From positions 23,713,721 through 23,777,720 of the forward strand of contig OW203724.1 of the NCBI GenBank assembly GCA_934045075.1: a stretch of 64,000 nucleotides of DNA, in the 5' to 3' direction. The position numbers and the translations under genes were made by a program. Position 1 is the stretch's first letter. Each line of letters begins with the position of its first letter. Below the pieces are notes generated by a model that saw only the letters and a program-made list of their open reading frames with translations, was not told the origin of the DNA and ran no database searches. This document shows, in pieces, positions 9,130-21,100 of the stretch. The stretch comes from Yponomeuta sedellus. Its lineage: Eukaryota > Arthropoda > Insecta > Lepidoptera > Yponomeutidae.

Positions 9130-12100
9130 GTAAGTGCCTACTTTTTCACAGACTTCAAAAAAGTCGAAGAGGTTCTCTATTCGACGCCTTTTTTAACTAT
9201 GTTTTTGCATAACTGTATAAAATCTTAACAGAGTTATTTTTTTTCCTTCGAATACTTCTAACGTCCCAGTGGTTCCATTTGAATTTGGTGAAGATCTTTG
9301 AAGACTGTAGAAGAAATTAAATTTTTGTTATGTTCAAATTTGTCAAATCTTAACCGATTTCGATAATATTTTTTTGGTTAGTACCATCGCATGTTACGTA
9401 TTGTTTTACTTTGTTGTCTATTAAAAGTACTTTACGGAAAAAATCATCTCGGGTATGAATTGTAAATTATTTGAAAGTTCGATCCCCATACATTAAAATT
9501 ATAAAACCTTTATTTGCATGCAATTTTACAGCCTAAATTAACATTAAACGTAAAAATAATTACATATTTCGCGACCTATTATGATATCCATCAACAAATT
9601 TTCATTAAACATTTACAATTCATTAAATAGGCAATACTAGACTTTTAATTTCAATTCAATTTCATTTATTTGTCAGCGAAACGGTACAATCATATTGATG
9701 TCAAAATTAATTCCTGGCACAGGCGTGATACACCAGCGCAGCTGGTATACAAATATTAAAATTTCAACTTAAAAACTAATACAATACAAACTTATTTACA
9801 AATATCGCACCCTCAGAACGAAAGAGGCCTAAGTCAAAAATAGTGAAATTGAGTTACAATCATAGAGAGACATAAAAAGGTATGCTCTACCCGATGAATA
9901 GTAAAACCAAGGCACTTATTGTAAAAAAAGAGCATAGCGAATCTTCCGTCCACGGCATACCTTTTTATGTCTCTCTATGATTGTAACTCAATTTCACTAT
10001 TTTTTTACTTAGGTCTCTTTCGTTCTGAGGGTGCGATATGTACATACAACATGAAAAATAGATAATTTAATGTCAACCCAAAATTATAGTAAATAGTCGT
10101 CACAAAATCAAAATTACATTGCAAAAAACTTAAGATGCTTTTAGCAATAAAGCCGCCAATTGTACTTTGTATCTTTGCATGTTTTATAATATGTGCTCTG
10201 GTGTACAATAAAGAATATTTTTATCTTATCTTACTAGACATCATCATCAGAATCAGTCAGTGTCAGTCCACTGCTGGTCATAGGCCTCTCCCAAGCACGC
10301 CGCTGAGCCCAATCTTCGGCTCTCCTCTTCCAGTCACTGCAATACTAGACAATAAACTGTATTACATATTCTGACATACATACGTATACATATGTATACA
10401 TAAACGCCCCGTTCCACGTCCTCCTTATGTGCCCCACGCCTCATATTTTCAATTTCTTCGGAAGTCAAGTTAAAACCAATTTTTTACTATAAAAACGAAA
10501 TGTTTACTTAATGAACGTCAAAGTTATTAGTTTCACTATAAATAGATTATGTGGAGAAGAGGCTAACAGAGATACTCCACGTTTATGGCGACCTCTGTGG
10601 CGTAGCGGTAGCGCGTCTGTCTACCATGCAAGAGGTCCCGGGTTCGAATCCCGGCTGGGAACAAAAAAAAAACCCAAGTCTTGGATGTTTACATGTTTGT
10701 GATGTCGTTATTTCTGGTTCCCACGACACAGGGTATCCTAGTGTGGAGCCAGAAGCAATGTATGTGCCAGTATGTAAATGTTATGTTATTAAACGGGTAT
10801 AATCGCGATTATATATTAGGTAAAACGTGATTACGTCGGCAACGAAGATAATTACTTTGTAGTTAATAAAATAATCGCGACTAGACCCGATTATTATAGG
10901 TATAACCAAGTATTAGCACCGCAACAAATTAATCAATTTTTAAGTGGGCGTTCCCATAGTGAAATTTTTAAGCCTTTACTATACCATAATGTTTCCTTGG
11001 TGTCTTTACAGATTCTAATTGAAAAGCTTCTCTACAGCTGTGAAGCGATTGACCACATCTACATCTTAATTCGAAAGAAAAAAGAACAAACCCCATTCGA
11101 GAGGATAGACAAGCTACTACAGGGTGAAGTAAGTGTTTTTATTATTATTATTAATACGTTTATTGCACATAAGTAAAAAAAATACAATGGCAATGTGGCG
11201 GACTTAATGCTATAAGCATTTTCTACCAGTCAACCACAGATGGTGCAAGAGATTAAATGGTAGGCATTCGACACAAAACGGAAGAGATACTTAGTTAAAA
11301 TTAGATAAGCTGACAAGTACTCAATAAGTACCTACATATAATAAGTAAGTAAATATATACTATATACTTAAAATAGATAATAATTATCTATAAAAAGACA
11401 TAAAATATTTATACTAATAAAATTATTTTCAATATTAACTAATATTAATATTAACTATTTTTTATTTTTTTTAATATTAACTAAGTTTTTCAATATTAGC
11501 TAAAAATATGAATAGTGAAAGTTTATGATCTAGAATCGCTCGTAGCCCCGGCGGCCTGAGTGATCTTACACGAACAAGTTTAAGCTACACAGGGCGCGTT
11601 CAGTGCATGGATGACTGACGATAGTGGCAGTTTTCCAAGCGGTACCGTGTCTCGCAAGGCACGTTAAGCAGTTGGTGCCGGCTGCCGTCGATAGATGACA
11701 GTCGTTAAGCCAAGTCAGAGGCCTTAGGGGGCGGCTTGAAAACTTCTGACAGTAAGACCAGCCACTAGTCTTGCAAGCCTTCACCAACCCGGACATGGCC
11801 CCCGTGGTGGAGTATGGCCTAACCTTCCTGCGATGCAGGTAGAGACCCGTGCCCCAGCAGTGGGGACATACAATGGTTGATATCGATGATCTAGCAAAGC
11901 TTCAGTCCACATTTTATTCTTACTATTGATATGATATGGTGTCAACCCTTTATATGTCCCTACTTCTGGGGCACGGATCTCTTCCTGCATCGCAAGAAGG
12001 TTAGGCCATACTCCGACTAGGTGGCCAAGTCCGTGTTGGTAGAGGATTGTAAGACAGTGGCGGGCCTTACTGTCAGAAGTTATCAAGCCGCCCATAAGCC

Positions 12101-15100
12101 CTCTGACATGGCTTAACGATTGCCATTACATGACAGCCGGATAAACGTGCCTTGAGAAGCACGGAAGCGCTCGGCGAAAACGCCACTAGCGGTAGTCACG
12201 GGATGCTCACCCAACCAGTACCTGACCACGCCTGTTGTTACTTAACCCAAGTGATTGATTCCAATCGCTCTTATTCTTCTTACTATTATTATTATTTCAG
12301 ATTTTTTCTAGGCTACGTAAAGATAACGCCTCGGCGCTAAGAAAAGTGGTGCCAGTGGTCGGCGATATAAGACGTTCTAATCTGGGATTGAGTACTGCTG
12401 ATGACGAATTGATTATTTCACAGGTAAAGATTTAAAAACCTATTTAGAGGCTAAAAATTCCACCCATGCCGGGATTCGAACCCGCGACCTCTGGCTATCC
12501 GTTCCAGCGCTCTAACCAACTGAGCCAATGGGCGACTCACCGGCATCAGTGAAACAGTTTGTTCTATTTCAGTGAAATAGGTAAGTATTTACCGGTTCAC
12601 ATAGATATTTAGTAATTTTCGCCCATCTGTTTTCATTTGCGTATATTTGGTAGGTCTGACAGCTAAGTAAAGGTCGCAGGCTAATTAAAATGTCAAGACA
12701 ACGTTTGCGGAGTTAGCTAGTGATTGAATATATTTTCTCTATGATTGACGATACTAATGTATACGGGTCTAATCGCGATTATTTATTAGGTAAAACGTAA
12801 TTACCTTATTTCCCGACGTTTCGGCAGCATTACAGTTGATCATCGAAACTGTAAAACTACAACTTTGCTTTACAATCTTGTTAAGAAAGTGTATATTTGT
12901 CAGGAAATATTTATTAGGTATATCAATAAAAAAAAACTATTGAAGACATATCAAAAATTTTTACTTTATCAATCTAATATGTAACTTGACTAAATTGTTA
13001 GTACGTATCAAGTTAAGGGCACAAAAGTTACGTTATTGCAGTCTCGATGATTTAAGTAGTAGCCGTCGACGTTACTAATAAATAATCGCGATTAGACCCG
13101 TTTAATATTAACTATGAGTTTTTTTTAGAAGAAAAAGAAAAAATCCAAAACAACAGCAAGTATTTAATATATTTTATGCCACACCTGGCAATAAAGTGGC
13201 TTTTTCCGCACGCTGCGCGTATGGAAAAAACCGCTTTCTGGCCAACTGTAGACATAAAAAGATGTACACAACACGGAAGGCAATAAAGAAAGCTCTCGAT
13301 CGCATATTTACGTCCCTCGCTTGCCTTTCTTTGTATTGCCACCCTAGTTGTGTAATATACTATTATGCTACACCTGGCCATAAAGTGGCTTTCTGGCCAA
13401 GTGTGGACATAAAAAGATGTACACAACACGGAAGGCAATAAAGAAAGCTCTCGATCGCATATTTACGTCCCTCGCTTGCAGCTCGGGCCGCAAACTTCTG
13501 CGATCTCGGCCTTTCTTTGTATTACCACCCTAGTTGTGTAATGTACTAATATATCATTATTTCAGGTTTCAGTCGTATTCCATTTAGCTGCTACAGTGAA
13601 TTTCAATGACCCTCTGAGAAATTCGCTGGTAGACAACGTCGAGGCCACAAAGGAAGTGATCAACCTTTGTCATCGGCTGAAAAAAGTTGATGTAAGAAAA
13701 ACAAATACAAAAGATATGAATATTCTTTATTAGCATGGCCCGACGACCAGGAGTTCGCCACATCCTGACCAGTCGCTAGAGGTGAAGGAAAATCATCGTG
13801 AGGAAACTTATGTGCCTAATGTGGTAACATACTTCAGGTGGTTACATACTAGAATAAACTATGTATATTTTATCAGCGCATATGTTTACCATGCAAGAGG
13901 TCCTTGTGCGAACCCCGGCTGGAGACAAAAAAAAACCCCAGGTCTTGGAAGTTTACATGTTTGTGATGACGTTGTTTCTGGTTCCTGCGACACAGGGCAG
14001 CGTACCCTAGTGCGGGCCAGAAGCAATGTATGTGCCTGTACGTAAATGTTATGTTATGTTTATTTTTCAGGCATTTGTCTACGTGTCGACGGCGTACTCT
14101 AATACAGAGCAAAAGGTTGTGGAGGAGCGTGTGTACCCTCCTCCGGTGCCGCTGAGCGAGGTCTACGACTTTATCAATACCTATAAGGAGGATACAGATG
14201 TCATCAAAAAGTTATTGAGTATGTCTGACATTTTTCTCATCGTTTGAAATGCCTGTTGTTGCAAGTATATTTCATCATCAATCAGCCGATGTCAGTCCAC
14301 TGCTGGACATAGGCCTCTCCCAAGGCACGCCATTGAGCCTGATCTTTAGCTCTCCTCTACCAGTCACTGTCCACCGCTTTTGCGAATGTCGTCGCTCCAC
14401 CTCGTTATAAGTTAAGCGGGTCAAATCGCGATTATTTATTAGGTAAACCGTAAGTAACTGTAACGCTGCCGAAACTTATGAACGTTGATGAAGCGAAGAT
14501 GATCTGTCAGGATCGTGGTAAGTGGCAGTCCCTGGTCTCTGCCTACCCCTCTGGGATACAGGCGTGAGGTTATGTATGTATGTATGCTGCCGAAACGTCG
14601 GGAAATAAGGTAATTACGTTTAATATAAGGTAATTCCGTTTAATATATAACTATTTATGAGTACCCCGAATCATTAAGATATACTGTCGCTTCACCTGTA
14701 TAGTATACTAGCTGTGCCCCGCGGTGTTACCCGCGGTTTATCGATTTCACCATGGAATTAGATATTTTTTTCACAGAAAAACATGTGTTAATCCAGGGTG
14801 TAGGTTAACTCTATAGCAAATTTTATTTAAGTCGCTCCAGCCGTTTAGACGTGAAGAAGTAACAAACACACTCACAAACTTTCGCCTTTATATATTATTA
14901 GTCTGAAGTCTGATGTGATAAATGTGAGGTGATGTGATTTAAATTACAACAATAGTAATAAGTATAACTTTCGACCCTTCTCGTTGCCTATACATATAGT
15001 AGTCCTTAAAGAAAAAAAAAATAATCAGTGCGTCCTACCCGTCATGGCATACGGAATCGAGACATGAAAAAACATACGTTTTTTTTCTTTCGCAGATGGC

Positions 15101-18100
15101 AAACCCAACACGTATACATTTACGAAAAATTTAGCGGAGTACCTAACACTACAGGAGCACCGTGACATACCGACTGCAATCGTTAGACCTTCCATTGGTA
15201 GGTGGCTTCATGCGTACTACTGATTATTTTACAAATAGCTAAACTAAACGAAAAAAAAAAATATTTACAAAAATAGTACTATAGTTTTTACTATTTTTGT
15301 AAATATTTTTTTTTCCTAATTGTTATTAAGTATTTTAGCACATTTGTCATTCTTTTTTTGATTATAATGCGATTATTAAACAAAGAAAAATTCACTCATT
15401 CACATTAAGCACTTATTATTGGCGTATTACTTGCTTTGGTCTTTGGTAACAAAATACAAAACATAATTATTGTATATTTTGTTTAGAAAGTTTTGAAAAT
15501 ACAAAAAGGCCATTGGCTTACAAATTAAATAATGAGTATAATATACGCGACGAATTTGAAGTCGGTTAAAAATAAAATAAGATAAAAGGCGAGACAAACC
15601 CAAACACAAGTTTAACAAAATCGTTTGGTATAGGTCCTTTCGTATAGACTTTTTTGTCATTTTTACAACACTGGGATTAAAATGAAAAAGGTCAAAAGAC
15701 AAACATGTACCCTTATACATTCATAGGGTACTTTTCATTGACCTAGAACTATGAAATTTGGTCTTAAACATTTGTAATTAAAACATAAAAAATAGTCTCT
15801 GAAGTTCGGGGAAAGATTCTATCAACAAATTTGTACGGAACCCGCGGTAGGCCAGTTCGACTTGCACTTGGCCGATTTTATTTTAATTTGCAATATTTAC
15901 TAAACAATATTTTACCATGAAATATCCGAAACTCTCTTGTGCATGTGACGACTAATAGATGTTTATGTAATGAAAGAGATCTGCAAGGGTTGTGGCAATT
16001 GGTAGCCCCGGTTTTTGCCAACCCATTTCGTATACAAGCATGAGGTGATGTAATAACATATTCAATTTAAAAAACAATTACACATTTCAAATAATTTTTA
16101 AGTGTTTCCGCAGTGTTGCCTTGAAATTATTGATAAATTCATAAAGTTACGAGTAATGTCAGAAAGAGTATTGTCAAGAGTATAGTCATTCGTTAATTTT
16201 TATTTAAATCTGTAATAATAATATTGGCCTTTTGCATCTACTTAATGAGATGATTTATACAGCGTCCAGTGGTATCTTCACTCACACTAGATGGTTGAAG
16301 GGACCACTCCGACGCTGTAGTGCCTGGGACATGGTTTTATAGATGGTGTAGGCTTGCCCAGCACCTATACCATCCTGACAGCTTAGTCGGCCTAGCCCAT
16401 AGGAAAGACTAGCCAACCAAGCCGCGGGTTTTCTCACGATGTCTTCCTTCAAGGTAAGCGTGTGGTATTGCGACTACAAATCCGCAAATGTACGTAACTT
16501 TGAAATTAAACAAAGTCATTAGTACATGCCCGCACTCGGGATCGAACCTGAGGCGCTCGCTTGCCAGTCCATGGTTCTACCCACTGAGCTACCACCGCTT
16601 AAATCTGTACATACATACATATGCACATACCCCTAGTATTGATGTGGTGTCGACACAACGAGTAACGCGAGGAGTCCAAATTGACCTACTCCAAACTTCA
16701 GCTGGTACAATAATGTTAGCTTATTATTTTCAGTGCTATCAGTTTTAAAGGAGCCAATCCCTGGTTGGTTAGAAAACTGGTATGGCCCGACGGGACTATT
16801 GTACGCCTGTTCCCAAGGCTTGCATCGTTCAATGGTCGGCAGCGGGTCTAACGTTGCGGATTTTATCCCCGTGGACATAGTGACGAATGCTATAATTGTT
16901 GTTGCCACCAGATGTAAAAAGTAAGTGACTAGTCTTTGTTTTACACGAACATACATACATACATACATACATACATACATACATACATACATACATACAT
17001 ACATACATACATACATACATACATACATACATACATACATACATACATACATACATACATACATACATACATACATACATACATACATACATACATACAT
17101 ACATACATACATACATACATACATACATACATACATACATACATACATTAGACGCTCACACGCAAAAAAAATAACCTATGTAATTTTATTAAAATATCGG
17201 ACATGCAAGACAGCGTGAGTTGGTTGTTTGACGTTTCACAGATGGTTTTATCGTTATTTTATCATTTATTAGATAGACTCTTCTCCGTGCAGCATTTTCC
17301 ACGTAAGGAAGTTATTTCTGTGATCTGATATTTCATGCTGCTAAATTTGGAAATCTAGAGCAGTGGTTTCCCGTTGCCTTGTACTCCGTAGTACATAGTA
17401 GTGTGCTCTGGATTGTGCCACTGTCACTATCTTACAATCCACCCACAACCCGGACTTGGTCCCTGTGGTGGAGTATGGTCAAACCTTCCTGTGATGCAGA
17501 AAGAGACCCGTGCTCAAGCAGTAGGGACTTACAAAATCATCATTATTCTACTGGTTAATAGCAGACATGGTATTTATTCTTCATTGTCTTCTAAATAATC
17601 CTTGATCAGCTCTATATCTTGTAAGCTTTTCTCCAAACATTTCTTTAACCGCGTCTGAGGTGACTCTAATATCCTCTGCTTTTGTGCTGCACTGACAGTA
17701 ATTTCGTTTAGTCAATGTCCAAGTTAAACCCTTGAAACCCCTTCTGCCTACATCGCCTAGTTCATGGGTACCATATTCACCTATTTAGACCTTGGGTCTT
17801 TACCCGCAACCCTGGGCTCGGTTACCATGGTAAAGCCAATAGAGCTAGGTCCTGTCAAACTTAGCCACCACTCACTGCGTCCATTGGAGAAAGTGGTGGT
17901 GCCCACTCGCGCGACTTGTAGACGACGATAAGAAACTACCTGCAGCAAGCACAGGTTGATATTCTCCATCATTCCTGCATCGCGCAAGAAAAGTGTTACA
18001 CATAACATCATAAATATAAAATCCGATGAACAACAGTCGGACCAGCCGTCCCCAGGCATACGATCCGCCTGGCGGAAATTTCCCCTTTAATGTGGAAGCG

Positions 18101-21100
18101 GTCCCAGTGGGTAGAACAATGGACTTGGGTGCGAGAGAACCAGGTTTCATTCCCAGTGCGGGCTTGTAGCAATTGCTTGATTTGCTAAGTAAGCAGGCGG
18201 CCGGACTCTTGTAGTATGGATAGGCCTTAACCCGGCGTCATTGTGGTACGAAATTGTTACACGGGCGTTGAAGAGGGTCTGTGAGACCCTGATATTGAAA
18301 GTGATATATTTTATGTATACTTGATTTTTTAAAATAGATTATGGTTTTATAATTACGTTTGTTTATCTAGTAAGCGTGTAAGATTAATAAAACCAACATT
18401 TTAGCTTTAGGAACACAACATTTTTATTAATTTCCATATTTCAAAAAATGGCCAATCAAACAAAACACGTCTTAGAACAATCAACCAAAATAAACTTTGG
18501 TCTTACATATTTAACTGTTTTAAACAATATAATAAGAGATCAGTTATTTCTTAGCACGGCACTAATTAGAACAGGCTTATACATTAACAAATTTTACTCC
18601 TTATGACTTCATTCTTGGCAGTAGAAAACTGAATGTTCAAAACAAAATATACTTTTCACATGACTTACACGTGTAAGTGGTCTTTCGGTCTTTTTTGGTT
18701 GTGCAAACCTGGCACCTTTTTTGCACCCCTGAAATTTTTGCAGGAGGCTTTTCTGTGGTTTCTCCAGCAAATTCTTTGATTCTTTTACGCATTTCTTTTG
18801 TCTTCATTGTCACTAAGCTCAGAATATACAATTTCCTCTTCATCCGATTCTTCCATGAGTAAAGCACGTATACGGTCACTTTCGCGATCCGTATTTTACA
18901 ACAAACTCTAAAAACAAAGAGAAATATTAACCAAAACACTCAAAAAGAATGGCACAAAATTGTTACACGGACTGTGAGGAAGGGTCTGACATACCCTTTT
19001 GTCTTTCACGCACGTGCTTCTCATTGCGCGAACGCCGGTCGACTGAGCAGCGATGTCCAAAGGGAGGGGAGGGGTGTTTTCTACAGCTACTGAGAAATAT
19101 GGCAACGTGCATTCGCTAGCCATAAAGTTATACTCGATCCAAAATGCACTGGGTCTCACAGACCCTACCTCATTGACGCCAGGTTAATCGATGAAAACCA
19201 CAACCGAATGCCAGCTTTGTATGACTTTAATCGTTGCTAATTCACAGATCAAAGGACCTACGCGTATACAATTTATGCAGTGGAGCCAACAACCCTATCA
19301 CCTATGGCACTGCTGTTAGGATGTTCATAACCTCCTGTGTTTCACGAGGCTGGAGTAAGTCATAATATCTATTCATTTTTAGGGTTCTGTAGCTCAAAGA
19401 GAAAAACGGAACACGTATAGGATCACTTAATAATATAATGATTCTCTCGGAGTTCATGAACCAAATCAGTAAGTCCCTTGCAATATAAAATTTCATGCTG
19501 TTTTAATAGTAATATGAGCTAATTACAAATTCTTTTATTACAAATTCTTTTACTAAATTATTAAAAGATGTTGTTAAGTCAAATTCAAATTCAAATTGTA
19601 ATCATTTTATTTCAACGTAAAGAATTTACATTTTGTTTGCTGAATGTCAATGTACAATGTAAAATGTAAGACGCCGCCTTCGGGCCGTATTGTAGTGGAG
19701 AAAAAAGCAGCGGAAAAAAAAACTCCACTCTGACCATCTTTTCTCAAATCATCTTAAAACCAAATACATCAGTTGCCATTATGTAAACCTAATAACATTT
19801 CATAATTGCCATTAACAACCCCAAATGCCAAAGCATTAGTCAAATGTCTCACAATAATAGGGGAAAACATAAGTGCTGCGGCCAGACACACGAACAGCAC
19901 TTGTTCACGAGCATAACGCAGTGCTCAGCCATCACCAGTCTCAACCATTTTGGAGGGAGATAGATGACCCGAACACCACGCTACCATTCGAATGACCTTT
20001 AGCAAACTTGCAGTTAAGTTTTTGTCAGTTATATAATGTATCATATAGTTATTAATATGCAATCACGTCGTCTGTACACACTTGTTGTCGTGACGAGACA
20101 CGAATCTAAGCAGTTTATGTTGGCAACACCGGCTGTCAATCATAAATGAGGTAGCTAGAAAAAAAGATTAAAAAAATAGTAAAGATTAAAAAGGATCCGA
20201 GCTCCTCCACCAAATTATGTCGCGACGAATATAATCAAATGACTAAATAGATGGGCAATAACATCGCAACGACATAAGACACGTGGGTCGATAGTACATA
20301 ATACATCAAACTTAAGATACACACAAAGTGGCATAGTCTTCCACCATAGATTCAACCAACATAGAGCGTATTAAACTATGTCAACTAGTCATACTAGAAC
20401 GTGTCCACACCGATGTGTGTCCGTATATCTCATCATGAGAGCCATACTCATATGGAACGGGTAGTGCTTCTACAACCGAGAAGGTAGCCCGTCTTACTCT
20501 CTGCACGGTTGTCGGGCCGTCCCGTACGGAGGTTTGCGCTCCGAGGAGTCTGCCTTGGTAGACTCCATCCCACACCGTTATAATGACCGGAAAACTTTCC
20601 CATAACCTTAGCCAATCTAAGATGGTGACACATGGAGCACCCGGGCAGTGCCCGGGTCTCCCCAGGGCTCCTCTGACTCCCCATACACCCTGCCAAACTT
20701 CCTCCACTAGTCTCTCGCACACCCGAACTGTTATCTACCATGGATTCTACTCTGTACAATACTTTATTGTACATACATCATAGGTCGGTCAAACCCGACT
20801 AGCGTATAGTCGTCCCGACAGTCACCGCCTAGGGAACGAGTCCGCTCCCTGTTGGGCTTCCGTGCGAGAGACACCAGGGTCAAGTTTTCCGGCCCTTGCA
20901 AGCTTTGACAAATACAGCCTACCTCGGTCAAAACCGTTACAGGTGTATGCTAAAACCCTTGCTTGCCTCGGGATACATTATCAATTTATCACTTTTATAT
21001 TGGTTGAAACCCTGGTCTCAGACACATACAAGATAGGATACCGTCATCAAGCACTCATCAGAGTCTCCTCGGTCCCATCCAGAACACACGACCCTTTTTC

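Noticed and set aside
10587..10660. tRNA gene at the SINE-B head
   Set aside because: Followed by the shared SINE body and repeated at least five times; stem pairing is poor.
16633..17218. Long MYVC and YIHT reading frames
   Set aside because: They are the ACAT microsatellite; the real coding sequence here is FAR exon 7 on the plus strand.
20381..20774. Overlapping minus-strand frames of 108-113 residues in the LTR-like element
   Set aside because: No recognisable domain, and two frames are open at once, which fits GC composition rather than coding.
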